In this document: positions 43,589 through 55,799 of the stretch, piece by piece
Layout of the letters: each line of letters opens with the position of its first letter
Position numbering within the stretch: the first letter of the stretch is position 1
Assembly: GCF_003086295.3 (NCBI RefSeq)
Contig: NC_092048.1
Coordinates: forward strand, 74,424,290-74,488,289
Length of the DNA: 64,000 bases
DNA from: Arachis hypogaea
Taxonomy: Eukaryota; Streptophyta; Magnoliopsida; Fabales; Fabaceae
Direction of reading: 5' to 3'
The notes under the pieces: generated by a model
Seen by the model: the letters and a program-made list of their open reading frames with translations, nothing else
What the model was told of the DNA's origin: nothing
Databases searched by the model: none
Program-made: the position numbers and the translations under genes

Positions 43589-45659
43589 TGATGGGTTGAA
43601 AACGGATTCCAATACAAAACTCACTGGCAAGTGTACCGGGTCGCATCAAGTAATAATAACTAACATGAGTGAGGTCGATCCCACAGGGATTGAAGGATTG
43701 AGCAATTTTAGTTAGGTGGTTGATTTAGTCAAGCAAACAAGTGTTGATTTGAGTGATTTGTATTCAACAGAAGCTAAATTGCATGAAATTAAAAGGGAGA
43801 GGGAGAATTGACAGTAAATTAAAGGGCAAAGGAAGTAAAAAAGCTGAATCTTAAAGTGCAAGTAATATAAATGATAGAAGCTTAAATTGCAAGAAATGTA
43901 AATGGCTGAAACTTAGAGTACAAGAAATATAAATTGCTTGAATCATAAAGGGCTTTGGGAGCTGGATCTCAGAAATTAAACAAGAGAGTGTAAATGACAA
44001 TCAACAGAGAAGTAACAGATGAATTAAAATATAGCAGATCTAAACAGAAAAGAAGAATTGCTTGAAGAAGCAAAACAGAAAGTAAATTCAGCTCAATTGC
44101 ACAAGCTAAAAGAGAAGTTGAAGATCTCAGGGGTTGAATGAGATTAGAAAATAAGTCTAGATCTCAATTCCTTCCTTGATCCAATAGAGAGTAATTATAG
44201 AAGAAATAGAGATGAAAGCAGTAAAGAAAACTTGAATCCAAATCACAATTCCTTGAAATGATGCAGAAAGTAAATAAAGAGAGATCTCAGATCAAGAATG
44301 AAAAAGAATTCCTTCAATTCTCAATCCAAGATTCCAAACAAAAAATGAAGAGTGTAGTAGTAAGAACAAAGAGGAAGAGAATTCAATTCTCAATCCCAAT
44401 TCCCAAACCTAAAGCTAAAATCTAAAATAAGCTCCAAAAATGAAAAGTAAAAGTGTCTCCAAGGTGAAAAAGTAAAAGTCCCCTCTAAATCAAACTAACT
44501 TCTATTTATACACTTCCTATTTTTAGATTTTAGAATTTAGAGTGGGCCTTTTAATTTGGTGAAGAATTGAATTAAATTGGAATTTTAGTTGAATTTGGAC
44601 CATGGGTCACACTCCCAGGGCACGGCTTGGTTGATGGAGTGAGTGCAGCACTCCCCCTTGCCTTGCCCTTCCAATTTTGTGTGACAAGCTCATTGGACCA
44701 AGCATCAGGGTAGCGCTCGGTTGTCACAAAGAGCGCAGCGCTCCCTGGGCCTTGGCCTTGTCAAGTCTTGATGCGCACCAAGCCTTCAATGTTGTTGCGT
44801 TCCAGTCTTGTCCGTGTCAAGTTTGCTAGCGCTCAGTGAATGGAGAGAGCGCAGCGATTCTTTGCTTGGGATGGGAGCCTCTCTTCGAACCTTGGTGGAA
44901 GCATTTGGGGAGCAATTTCTTTTGTGAAGCAAAGAGAGGTAGTGCCTTGCCTTGTGTGGAAGGCCTCAAGTTCGAATCCCAACAAAGCTATTTTGGCTTT
45001 GCTTCTTTGCCCAAGCGCTCCTTCCTTGAGTGTAAGCTCCCAAGTTCGATTCCTAGTGAAGCCATGTTGGCTTATTTTCCTTGCAAGTAGCGCTCCTTCC
45101 TTCCCTTGGTTCATGGGTTCGAAACTTTGTGGCTTCACTAGCAAACATTGCCCCTTGAATTTTCTTGAAGTGGAGCCCGATAAAGTTAAGTGAGTTAACT
45201 GAGCTCTATGTTTGTTGCCTTGTTTCTTTGGATTGTTGTAGCGCTCGGTTAAGGGGGAGAGCGCAGCTTCCTTGCTTTTTGCTTTCTTGGATTTGGGTAG
45301 CGCTCGAATAGAGAGCGCTGAGCTCACTGAGGGAGCACTGCTCCTTGGTCTCTTGATGCGCCATGCTTTTCTTCTTCCTTAGGCCACGCTTTCCTTGTTT
45401 CTTTCTTTTCTTCACCTATAAGTAATCAAAACAACCAATCAAAGTATCACCAAATTCACAAGGTTTATAAATCACTCAAAAACTAATTAATTTTAGCTTA
45501 AACCTCATGATTTAGTGTCAAATAAAGGATGGTTGATTGATTCAACAAAACCATGCAAATCCACTCCAAATCACTTACTTACAATGCAAGAAAGTGCATA
45601 AAACCTAATAAAACAAGTGAAAAATGCTTGAAAAGCTAGCATAAGATGACTTGTCATCA
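43589..45659 (-). repeat. D 5' LTR
   Basis: On the minus strand TGATGACAAGTCATC (45659) to TCAACCCATCA (43589), about 2.07 kb. TATAAATA is at 44503-44510. The U5 box is at about 43625-43695. The U5 half aligns with LTR K (62277 onward); the U3 halves do not. Confidence 0.9.
44620..45365 (-). repeat. D U3 array of GAGCGC/GCGCTC words
   Basis: Scattered words such as AGCGCTCGGT, GAGCGCAGCGCTCC and GAGCGCTGAGCTC, with CCTTGCTT-type linkers, upstream of the TATA box. Less regular than the C or H arrays. Confidence 0.7.
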
Positions 45660-45760
45660 GCGATTATCTATGTTCAGAAACTTCATAAATAGGCAACAGC
45701 ATCAATTCACTACATGATAGGCCATATTGGCACCTAAGTTAGGCGCCGGAAGAAGAATCA

Positions 45761-46157
45761 AGACTCCAATTGCGTTCGGCCAAGGTGAAGTCTAACTTCA
45801 TTTTGGTGAAGTTAGACGCCAGCCAAGCATAAATCAATGGTCCCAACGCATGATCAAGGAGCATTTGAATATTTATTTAGATTTTGATTAAAATTTTTTT
45901 ATTTTATTTGCAAATAGGAAAAGATATTATTTAGTTTTAGAAAATATATTTTACATTAATTAGGATTAGATATAAAAGGGAAAAGAATCAGCCCTTCGGG
46001 CTCTCTTCTCTTCTCTCTTACCTCATTTCTCAATTTACAGTTTTTCAGAATCCTTGTTTTCTCTCTAAACCATGAGCAACTAAACCTCCACTATTAAAGT
46101 TAGGAGCTCTATTTATTCTATGGATTAATACTATTACTGTTGTATTTTAATTCGAGA
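45761..46157 (+). repeat. F 5' LTR fragment
   Basis: Aligns with 46948-47330. It includes the palindromic word TAACTTCA-TTTTGG-TGAAGTTA (45792-45813) and TATAAAAG (45971-45978). The match stops at ATTTTAATTC. Confidence 0.8.
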
Positions 46158-46582
46158 TCAAGTGCATTTAATAGAGTATGCCAAAGGCTTTGAGCACCAC
46201 TATCTAGGAGTAACTGAAAGAAAAATCATATCCTAAAGAGTGTTCCCCAGTTAAGTGCCTGTGGTATTTTTGTGTCAAGTAAAGCTTGAGACAAAGCATT
46301 TAAAGTCACGGCTAGGCTCAAGGTTCAAAGCACCAAGGAAAAGAGAATGAAAGAAATTTTGTTGTGTTCAAGGATTAAACCAAAGTATAAAGGCCAAAGA
46401 ATTCATAATATTGTCTGGATTCCAATTCCAAATGACAGTGACATTCCTCTTATTTAAAGGATAGTGAGATGCCAAAGCTATTCAGGATTGTAGTGTATAA
46501 ACCCCACTTAAAGAAGAGATAGGAGCTTAATTTAACACTCACTTCTCATAAAAATTCACATCCTAAGCCTATATTAGTTTTG
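46158..46582 (+). other. F remaining internal sequence (3' UTR)
   Basis: Non-coding. It resembles the Fid 3' UTRs in short blocks (GTTAAGTGCCTGTGG, CCAAAGCTATTCAGG). Confidence 0.6.
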
Positions 46583-46620
46583 GTTGCTTGAGGACAAGCA
46601 ACAATTCAAGTTTGGTGTTG
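46583..46620 (+). promoter_or_regulatory. F 3' hairpin and plus-strand primer site
   Basis: GTTGCTTG-AGGA-CAAGCAAC (46583-46602), then TTCAAGTTTGGTGTTG up to the LTR at 46621. Confidence 0.75.
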
Positions 46621-47994
46621 TGATGCGTGAGCACTTTTTCTATCTTTTCCTAGTGAATCTGCATTTGAATTGATAAGTTTAACCAAGATTTAAATATATT
46701 TTAGCCACTATCGATGCTACTTTGAGTTGTGTGTAATTCTGTTTATTTCAGGTAGCATTCGGATGGATTTGATAGAGTTTCTGTAGAAAAAGAGAAGAAA
46801 GTGAGTGATGCTGTCAACCCTGACCTCCCTGCAATCCAATAAGAATAACTTTAGTTACAGAGGTCCAATAGACGTTCTTCTAGTGGCATTGGAATGCTAA
46901 CTTTTAGAGCTTTTCAACGATGTATAATAGTATACACTTCTTCCAATTGCATTTGGCCAAGGTGAAGTCTAACTTCATTTTGGGGAAGTTAGGTGCCAGC
47001 CAAGCATAAATCAATTGTCCCAACGCATGATCAAGGAGCATTCAAAGATTTATTTAGATTTTGATTAAAACTTTTATTTTATTTACAAATAGGAAAAGAT
47101 ATTATTTAGTTTTAGAAAATATATTTTACATTAATTAGGATTAGATATAAAAGGGAAAAGAAGCAGCCCTTTGGGCTCTCTTCTCTTCTCTCTTATCACA
47201 TTCCACAATTTATAGCTTTTCAGAATCCTTATTTTCTCTCTGAACCATGAGCAACTAAACCTCCACTGTTAAGGTTAGGATCTCTATTTATTCTATGGAT
47301 TAATATTAATACTTTTCTATTTTAATTCCTGTATTGATTTCAATTTCATGAATTGTTTTCGTTCTTTATCTTATGAACCTGGGTGGAACAGAAGTATGAC
47401 CTTTGTTCTAATTGAGTTCTTGTAAAACTTGGAAAAGCTCTTTGCTTGAACAACAGCTTGAAAACAATTTCTCCTAAATTTTTAATTATCTAGACTTAAC
47501 GGGATATGTGACATATACTCCTCTTATATTTGGATAATTAGAATTTCTGTGGCATATAAACTAGAATTGAACTTAACTTTCTAATTGGAATCAAGTGACC
47601 AAGGAATTGGTGGTTGATGAAGGTTAGAGGAGACTAAAAAGGTCTAAGGAATTAGGATTTAGTCACATATAGTTTGCCATAAATTGAATCTTGCATGATT
47701 AAAATAGTTGGTAAGAAAAGTTAATCCGGAAAATAAATATCTCTGAAGCCTTAACTGTTTTCTCCATATATTTCACAACCTATTTACTGCTTGCTTTCTG
47801 ATTTTCTGAATTTACTGTTTGATGCAATTGAGCTCTCAAAACACCATTTTATATTTGTCTAACTAAGTAAATCATGCAATCATTATTTCTTAGTCCATCA
47901 ATCCTCATGGGATCGACCCTCATTCACTTGAGGTACTACTTGGTACGACACGGTGCACTTGCCGGTTAGTTTGTGGATTATAAATTTCGCACCA
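46621..47994 (+). repeat. F 3' LTR
   Basis: TGATGCGTGAGC...TTCGCACCA, about 1.37 kb. TATAAAAG is at 47146-47153. A U3 word (TAACTTCATTTTGGGGAAGTTA) is at 46975-46997. The U5 box is at about 47910-47970. Confidence 0.88.
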
Positions 47995-48179
47995 GTACAC
48001 TCTCCAATGGGTCTCATAATTAATTCAAGTAGACAAAACTTGGGATTAGACACTCATTCAAGAAATTTTCAGCCCAACAATCGTAGCATCTATATTCAGA
48101 ACTTCAATTAGAGAGGGAGATGATAAAATTACCCGGATAAGACATAGAAAAGGAGTGTACATAGTAGCATCGGGTTATA

Positions 48180-48690
48180 GATTGACATTCCAATTTTTCC
48201 ACCATTCTCTTAAATTCCTCCCCGAACAATGTCACAGCAAAGAACTTTGGTCTACAATTTAGGGCTCAAATATCAACCAAAAATCAAGAATTTTTTAAGG
48301 AAAGTGATGTATGATGGTTTACCTGTGAAGTTGAAACTACACAAAAGAATCCATTGGATACAACCAATTTGCTCACGGTGCCAAGTAGAAGATGAGTCGG
48401 TTTATCACTATCTTTGGGGATGTCCAAATGCAATTGAAGTCTGGAAAGCCAACTCCATCCCTATCTCAACTCAACCTGAAGAGTCATGGAGGTGGTAGTT
48501 AACATTTTTTCATACGATTGGAAACAGAAGAAGAGGAGAAGGCAGAATAACTCTGGCAACTTACTCTACATGGTGGATTTGGAGAACAAGAAATGAACTC
48601 ACCTTTGAAGAAATCAGAAGATCTCCCTTATTGGTTGCAAATGTTACTTCTCAAGCTTTGAAGGAAGAAAGTAGACCCACTTGAGCTCAC
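48180..48690 (+). pseudogene. LINE reverse transcriptase C-terminal zinc-binding domain (zf-RVT type)
   Basis: The frame from about 48229 reads LGLKYQPKIKNFLRKVMYDG and GLPVKLKLHKRIHW, then CSRCQVEDESVYHYLWGCP, a C-x2-C...H-x4-C arrangement typical of the zf-RVT region at the end of plant LINE ORF2. In functional copies this follows the RT domain and aids RNA binding. A TAG follows ESWRW near 48496. The frame then reads on through WWIWRTRNELTFE to about 48680. RT and endonuclease are not in the window. Confidence 0.78.
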
Positions 48691-48752
48691 TCTTCCTTCC
48701 CCTCTTTGTTTGTCATTCTGATTCTTAGAAGAAGATGGAAATCTCATCTGAT

Positions 48753-48754
<2 letters not shown>

Positions 48755-48783
<29 letters not shown>
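48755..48783. repeat. (CT)n microsatellite
   Basis: About 14 CT units in the 3' UTR of the LINE fragment. Confidence 0.9.
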
Positions 48784-48786
<3 letters not shown>

Positions 48787-48890
48787 TGATCATTTCTATT
48801 TTTCTCCCTTTGCTTATAGTCCTAAGTGGACCATACATTTCATTTCACTTTGAAATAAAATTATCTGATTTATGTTTGAGAAAAAAATTA

Positions 48891-49285
48891 ACAGAATTTA
48901 TCAACTATCACTGAATATGTTGACTTATATATAGCTATATGATTGCTTGCAAATTATGGAGGAATTTTTTCTTTTTTTCTTTGACGAAATTTTGAAACTG
49001 GTCCTGAGGAACATATTTCAAATAAAGTCATTTTTTAAAAAATAAATTTTCTTATTACAGTTCTCAAAAATCAAAAATATTAATCAAATTAATCTCTTTT
49101 TCAGGAATTATTTATTCGTACAGTAAAAAGTTGTGAAAGATAACTCCGTTAGACCTATAACAGAACAAAAATTTTAATTATCATGATCAGTGATTAGGCT
49201 AAAAAAATTGGATATGAAACTTTTTTTTGGTGTTATTCTCAAAGATGGGAATATATGGTGTTGAACTTTGGAATGGTGAGATCAC
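48891..49285. other. AT-rich sequence not assigned to any element
   Basis: No ORF, LTR end or repeat recognised. It is the only stretch of this size in the window that may be original intergenic DNA, or an old unrecognised repeat. Confidence 0.5.
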
Positions 49286-50739
49286 TGACGGAGGATAAAT
49301 GTCGGTAAAAAATTTCTCAATAAAATCGCGTTGAAAGTATCGTTCTAAACTGACATACAATCCTCGGTCAACGTTTAATTTGTTTGTCACAATGCAAACA
49401 AATAAAAATTAACCGAAGTATTTAAACCTCGGGTCATCTCTTAAAGGAATTGCAAGGAAGTGTACTTATTATTGGTTTTGGAAAAGTATTTTTGGGGTTT
49501 TTGAATGATGAACAAGGAATGTAAATAACAAGATAATAAACCAACAACTAAGAAAAGTCCTTGCAAGGGTTGAGAATTGGAATTCCTATCCTCATTATCA
49601 TCGTCAATTTTGATGGTAATTACCTTTTGCTTTCACTTAGTTAACCTCTAACAATTGAAGGAAAGTCAAGTGAGCAAAATCAACATAAGTTCACAAGTCC
49701 TAATCAAAGACTAGATTTAGTGAAGCTCAAGCCAACTAGCAAGTTTTAATCACCAATCAACAATAGACTTTGACAATTCAAGAGTCTCCAAATTACTCAA
49801 TCCAAGCCAAGAACACAAAAATCTATTTTAAAATCCGACCAAGTATTTTATCAAACAATTGGAAGGCACAAAATAAAAACATAGAAAATTAATAAGGAAT
49901 AGTAAAATCTAAGACTAACAATTGCAAGAAAACAATGACAACAAATTAAAGAAGGCGACAATAAACATAAAATACCTCAAAATGCATTAAAAGGAAATTG
50001 GAATCAGCAATGAGTCATGAACAATAAAGCAACAAGGGAAAGGAAACAACATATAAAACTAAGAAAGCAAAGAGGTAATAACAACGAACTAAAAGAAGAA
50101 CTTGAATCAAGATAAGAAATAAAATCTAAACCTCGATGAAACTGAAAATAAAAGAAGAAATCCTAAAACCTAGAGCCTCTCTCTCTAGAATCCTACATCT
50201 AAAACTAAAGTGTGTATAAATGAATCGAATGATTCCTTCCTCCTTCACTCCCAGCCTTTAATCTGCAGACTGGGCTCGAAACTGGGCCAAAAATTAGCTC
50301 AGAAATCACTCCCAGTGTTTTCCTTTTATTGACGCATGTGCCACTTGTCACGCGTACACGTTATCCACGTGCACGCGTCACTTTGATAATGCACTGGCCA
50401 TGCATACGCGTCAGTCACGCGTACACGTCAGGTGGTCAATACTCCTGGTCACGCGCACGCATCAGCCATGCGTTTACCTCATTGGACTATGCCTTGGTCA
50501 CGCGTATGCATCATCCATGCATACGCGTTGAGACCAGCTTCTCAAATCTCTAAATTCTTGTGTTCCTTCCACTTTTGCATGCTTTCTTTCCATCCTCTAA
50601 GCTATTCCTGTCTATAAACCTAAGATCATTGAACGCACATATCACAGCATCGAATGGTAATAAAAGAGGGTTAACAATTAGTGATTTTAAGGCCTAGGAA
50701 GCATGTTTCGAATCAAAGCACAAAATTAAGAAGGAAACT
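49286..50739 (-). repeat. G: Inv-family LTR, 5' side cut by H
   Basis: On the minus strand it ends at TGACGG (49286, plus sense) and follows the Inv LTR through the AACCTCGGGT block (49424) and the word array (50330-50530: CACGCGTACACG, GACGCGTGC and similar). It ends at 50739, where H begins. No PBS lies beyond 49286, so it is a 3' or solo LTR. It is much more diverged from Inv than the two Inv arms are from each other. Confidence 0.75.
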
Positions 50740-52962
50740 TGATGACTTGCATTATCTACCTCTTTCTCTCATCAAAAAGGGCCATAAAAGTGACAAATCC
50801 TCATTGATTTAATGCATTGACAAGAGCTATATCATGAATTTATGGGACACTGCTTTGAAATGAGTTCTTGCTTGCATTTAGGTGAAAAGAGTAACAAAAG
50901 ATGAAGAAAACAAGCAAAAGTGACTGGCGTGTGCGTGGGCGTGCCACTTCAAGCAAACGCCAAGATTTTGAAGTAGGTGTGGCACGCCAGTTATACTTGC
51001 CAGAGAAAAACCCTTGAAGCTTCACTATGGGCGTGGCACGCCAAGGTTGGGCATGGCATGCCAGTTATCTAACCCAGAGAAGAATCCTTGGAGCTCTACA
51101 AGGGATGTTGCATGCCATTGCTGGGCGTGGCACGCCAGACACAGTGTCCAGAGGAGGTTGTCCAAGATCCAATATGGGCGTGGCACACCATTATTGGGCG
51201 TGGCACGCTAGTTATGTTCTCCAGAGGAAGATTCCCAAGCTTAACAATGGGCGTAGCACGCCACTACTGGGCAAGGCACGACAGCCATATAGACCAGAAA
51301 GGAGTATTTGAAGATTCACAATGGGCGTGGCACACCACGAATGGGCGTGGCACACCAAGTCTAGTTTTCAGAAAAGGTTACTCACAGTTAACTATGGGCG
51401 TGGCATGCCACTGCTAGGCATGGCACGCCAGGCATAACATCCAGAGAAGAATCCCCCAAGTTTCACAATGGGTGTGGCACGCCACTGTAGGGCATGGCAC
51501 GCCAACTATCTTTTCCAGTGGAGAGTTTTTAAAGGTTCATTATGGGTGTGGCACGCGACTGCTGGGCGTGGCACGCCAGGCATTCTGACCAGAGGAGAGT
51601 TCTTAAAGATTCATCTGGGCGTGGCACGCCAAGCCAACAATCATCATGGGTGTGCCACTTGAGTCCTGCGCGTGGCACGCCAGTTCACTTAACTAGAGAA
51701 GAAGATTGAAGACTTCATTATGGGCGTGCCACTTGAGACCCTGGGCGTGGCACACCAAGTTAATCCTCTTTGTGGGCGTGCCACTTGAGACCTAGGCGTG
51801 GCACGCCAAGCCAACATCCATTTTGGGCGTGCCACTTGAAGCTCTGGGCATGGCACGCGAAGTCAAGATCTCACCTTGGACATGGCACGCCACTCACACG
51901 CCCCTCACATGCCACTAATGAGCTTTTATTAATTGTAATTTCTTTCTTTCCTTTTTATAATTTTTCTTATTTTCTAGTAATAGGAGTAGTATAAATACCC
52001 CTTGAAGAGTACTGAAAGGGGGCTTGGAACTTTTTACTTCACTTTACTTTTACTTTCATCTTCTTTCATCTCTTGTACTTTCTCTAAGCTATGAGTAGCT
52101 AAACTCCCTCTCATTAGGGGAGGGAGCTCTGTTGTGCTTGATGGATTAATGCTAGTGAATTTCTTCTTCTCTTCATCTCTCTTTGATTTGTTAAAAGGAA
52201 TTTCGTTCTTCATGTCTAGCATTCAATTATCTTGGAAAAGAGATTGAATACAACTTGGGTTTTATGGGAACCTCGGAAGAGGAAACATAAAATTAGGCTT
52301 GAAATCTCTTCTCACATTGAGTAGATCTGGGTTTTGGGATTGGATATGGTGACATTAAATCTATCCACTACTTATATCTATAAGAATGTGTGGTAAAATC
52401 AGGAACCAAGCTTATCTCTCTCCATGAGTAATTAGTCCAAGGAATTGGCTGATTATCAAGATTTGAGAGATTTAATTACCAATGAATTGGGATTCAATTA
52501 ATCATGATTGCTAAGAGGTCAATGAGTTGCATGATTGAAGAAGAGATCATCTGAAATTAATCCTGAGAATGCAACATCTCCTAATCCCAATGAATCTTCC
52601 CCATTCTTATCTTCCCTATTCTTTATAGCTTTGTTTAATTTCTATCAGCAACCCATTCTCCTTTACAATTCAGTTATTTACATTTCTGTCATTTATATTT
52701 CAACAATTTATCTTTATACTCTTTACAATTCAACACTCTACTGCTTTCTTTATTTCCAAGTCTTTTACAATTCTGCTATTTAGAATTCTGCACTCAACAT
52801 TTATTCTTGATTAGCTTAACTAAGTTACCCTACTAACTAAAATTGTTCAATCAATCAATCCCTGTGGGATTCGACCTCACTCATTGTGAATTTTTACTTG
52901 ACGATAATTCGGTATACTTGCTGGAGGGGTTATTGTAATCATACAGTAATTACTCATCATCA
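50740..52962 (+). repeat. H 5' LTR
   Basis: TGATGACTTGC to ACTCATCATCA, about 2.22 kb. The left edge is inferred from where G stops matching the Inv LTR. TATAAATA is at 51990-51997. The U5 box (GTGGGATTCGACCTCACTC) is at about 52863-52925. Confidence 0.75.
50925..51910 (+). repeat. H U3 array of GGGCGTGGCACGCCA words, period about 73 bp
   Basis: Paired words TGGGCGTGGCACGCCA plus a CAGAGRAGA linker start at 51029, 51102, 51176, 51249 and so on, a period of 73-74 bp over about twelve units. The core TGGCGTGCCA/TGGCACGCCA is self-complementary. The distal units change to GGGCGTGCCACTTGA. The array lies directly upstream of the TATA box. Confidence 0.9.
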
Positions 52963-52968
52963 AGTTTG

Positions 52969-52986
52969 TGGCACCGTTACCGGGGA
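52969..52986 (+). promoter_or_regulatory. H primer-binding site (tRNA-Asp type)
   Basis: TGGCACCGTTACCGGGGA, two mismatches from the tRNA-Asp type site, six bases after the LTR. Confidence 0.85.
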
Positions 52987-53240
52987 TTGATTATGAATTG
53001 ACAATGATTAAGTTGATGGGTACCTAGATTAAGGATTTTCTTTATTTTGTTAATCATTTTACTTTCAGTTCTTCAATTTTTATTCCTTCTAGCACTTGAA
53101 TTTTCAAATTATTCATTGTATATACTGTCATTTTAACTGAGGCACACTAACTGTTTGATGCTTTGCATCATCCAAGTTTAACTCACCCACTCTTTCTAAC
53201 AAGAGGGTGTTCACTTTTGCCTTGGACTGTATTTGTGCTG

Positions 53241-54806
53241 TGTATGATAGGAAGGAGAGGAGCTCTTACGATTCTGAATCTGAGAGGACATTTCTAAGAT
53301 TGAAAAGAGAGGCAGTGGCAAGAGGAAAAAGGGTAGTTGGTGAAGAAGAGGAAGAAGAGAATCAAACCCAAAACATTGAGGGTGAAGCACACAATTATCA
53401 AGAGGAGGTTATTGGTAATCATGCTCCCCCATAAGAAAGAAGAGTGCTAGGCTCTTTTATCATTCCCAATCCTGAAAATTATGGGAGCAGCATCTTGAGA
53501 CCCACCATACATGCCAACAACTTTGAGCTCAAACCACAGTTAATCACCCTTGTTCATAATAGTTGTTCATTTGGAGGAAATGCTCAAGAAGATCCAAACC
53601 AACATCTGTCAACCTTCCTGAGAATCTGTGACACTATAAAAGCTAATGGAGTTCATCCTGACACTTATAGGCTGCTTTTGTTTCCTTTTTCTCTTAGGGA
53701 AAAAGCATACAAGTGGCTCGAATCCTTCTCAAAGGAGAGTTTGACAACTTGGGAGGAAGTGGTGAACAAGTTCTTGGCCAAATACTATCCCTCCCAAAAA
53801 ATTATCAAGTTGAGAACTGAGGTACAAACCTTAAAGCAACAAGAAGGAGAGACTCTCTATGAAGCTTGGGAGACTGACAAGAAGATGCCCTCTAGATATG
53901 CTTAATGAGTGGGTACAGTTGCACATTTTCTATAAAGGACTTTCTCAAGAGGCAAATAAGGCCTTAGATCACTCTTCATGAGGTTCCCTCAATTCCAAGA
54001 AGACAATTGAAGAGACCATAGATATCATAGAAACTGTGGCCAACAATGAGTACTTCTATGCTTCCAATAGAATTCCAAGAAGGGGAGTGATGGAGCTAAA
54101 CCAGATGGATGCTCTGCTGGCTCAGAACAAAGTAATTACAGCTCAATTGGCAGCTCTAACCAAGCAAATGGAGAAGAATCAGGTCTCAGCAATCAGCACT
54201 CAAGCACCAGTGCAAGAAGGAACTAGCTCAGAAGGTTAATATGACTGGGAGCCGGCCAATTATGTGAACAATCCACCCAGACAACCATATGACCCCCATG
54301 CTAAAACCTACAACCTAGGTTGGAAAAATCACCCAAACTTTGGGTGGGAAAACCAACAAAACCAATCCCAAGATCACAAGCCATACAACTCTAACCAATA
54401 CAACAACCCCAACCATCAATCAAACCATCATAGACCTTACCACAACTCATACAATGCCCCTTTCCAATCCAACCACCAATCACATAGCAACCATCTTCAA
54501 AATCCAAGCAATGGCAACATGTCATCTTCAACCTCATAGCCAAGTGATGATAGTGATAAATTTGCAAGAGTAGAGGCAATGTTTGCAAAGATGGCAGAAG
54601 ATATAGCAGTGACACAAGCAAAAATGGACAAGAAGTTGGAGGCCTACCAAGAAGAAGTCAGATCCAATTTGAACAACCAAGGAGCAGCAATAAAAAAATT
54701 GGAAGCACAATTTGGATACCTGTCCAAGCAAATACCCATGTCTACAAATGCATTTTCCAGCGATACCATGACCAATCCAACGGGGAATGCAAGGCCATCA
54801 TATTAA
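53241..54806 (+). pseudogene. H gag, broken
   Basis: The start is uncertain; no good ATG precedes the first conserved residues (SERTFLRLKRE at 53279). A TAA at 53432-53434 interrupts. The capsid domain at 53444-53880 has NNFELKPQLITLVHNS, DTYRLLLFPFSLREKA and TLYEAWE. A frameshift near 53880, a stop near 53978 and another at 54238 follow. The remainder (54036-54806, other frame) has NLGWKNHPNFGWENQ, an N/H/Q-rich stretch and a K/E-rich region. It would have formed the virion core; inactive. Confidence 0.8.
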
Positions 54807-55618
54807 GGAGTGGGAAGGTGGTGAAGGAGGCATCTTCAAGCCACAACTTGCAGAAAGAAGAGGCTGACAGGAACTCAAAAATCAAAAAGGAGGAAGAGAC
54901 ACATGCTCCTACCCCACCAAAGGAAGTCTTGAAGCCCTATGTACCAAGAGCACCCTACACGCAGAGGCTAAGAAAAGATGGGAAGGATAGCCAGTTTTCT
55001 AGGTTCTTGGAGATCTTCGAAATGCTTCAAATTAATATCCATTTTGCTGAAGCATTAGAGCAAATGCCATTCTATGCCAAGTTTCTAAATGAGCTCATGA
55101 CCAAGAAAAGGAACTAGGGAGAAAAGGAAACTGTAGTGCTCACAGAGAAATGCAATGCCATTATACAAAAGAAGCTTTCCTAAAAGATGAAAGATCCTGG
55201 AAGCTTTCAATTCCCATGCATCATAGGAGACATTAGTATTGAGAAAGCATTGTCTGATCTGGAAGCTAGTATCAACCTTATGTTCTTAGCCATGATGAAG
55301 AGAATGAGAATTAAAGAGGCCAACCCAACAAGAATGGCACTTCAACTAGTAGACAGAACATTCAAGTTCCCTCATGGAGTAGTGGAGGACTTGTTGGTTA
55401 AGGTGGGTGACTTAATCTTCCCAGCAGATTTTATAGTACTTGACATGGAAGAGGAAGCTAACGCATCAATCATATTAGGAAGGCCATTTTTGGCAACAGC
55501 TGGAGCTATAATTGATGTACAGAAAGGAGAATTAGTCTTAAGGCTTCATGAAGAAAAGATGGTATTCAATGTTTTTATTGCCATGAGTACCCAAAGGAGT
55601 CTATTAGAGAGTGTATGA
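54807..55618 (+). pseudogene. H protease region, degraded
   Basis: A linker (54818-55117, KEEETHAPTPPKEV) ends in TAG. The protease frame 55187-55618 has DPGSFQFPCIIGDISIEKAL, then SDLEASINLM where other elements here have CDLGASINLM. The active-site glycine is therefore glutamate. ADFIVLDMEEE and LGRPFLATAGAIIDV are kept. Confidence 0.78.
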
Positions 55619-55799
55619 TGGTAGACACAATGGAGACACTAGTCCAAGGAGTTCTAGAAGAAGACAAGCTTGAAGATGCAATGGAGAAAGAGCAATAAAC
55701 ATGTAGTGAACTACCACAAGAAAGCATAGACAACTCAATCATGTTAGACAAGGCAAAAGGGGAGAAAGTAGAAGCACCCAAGCTGGAACTAAAAACTCT

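Larger units (their letters stand above)
17369..45659 (-). mobile_element. D: pol-less Ty3/gypsy element split by Fid1, C and Fid2
   Basis: On the minus strand: 5' LTR (45659-43589), PBS, gag-pro with integrase-like tail, conserved motif (40442-40400), spacer to 39639, [Fid2], ORF2 5' part (28812-27626), [C], ORF2 3' part (17795-17369), [Fid1]. Its 3' LTR must lie left of the window. Continuity is supported by the AACGG/AATGG duplication around Fid2 and AGATG/AGAAG (minus strand) around C. D lies inside element F; its candidate target duplication is GCGAT at 45660. Confidence 0.85.
45660..47994 (+). mobile_element. F: internally deleted LTR element
   Basis: A partial 5' LTR (about 45761-46157, matching 46948-47330), then only the last 460 bp of the internal region, the hairpin/primer site (46583-46620) and a complete 3' LTR. 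LTR U5, PBS, gag, pol and ORF2 are gone. D is inserted at 45659/45660. Bases 45660-45760 do not match the 3' LTR and are unassigned. Confidence 0.75.
47995..48890 (+). mobile_element. LINE (non-LTR) 3' fragment
   Basis: It holds the C-terminal zinc-binding region of a plant L1-type LINE and its 3' end: a CT microsatellite, then a GAGAAAAAAA tail near 48880-48888. The 5' part is missing, either truncated on insertion or cut off by F at 47994. Confidence 0.75.

Noticed and set aside
44833..45327. 164-codon frame inside LTR D
   Set aside because: Lies in the U3 word array, has no conserved blocks and no counterpart in K.
50925..51910. Regular 73-bp repeats resembling a CRISPR-like array
   Set aside because: Plant LTR context, degenerate units, TATA box and LTR end downstream; spacers are themselves repeats.
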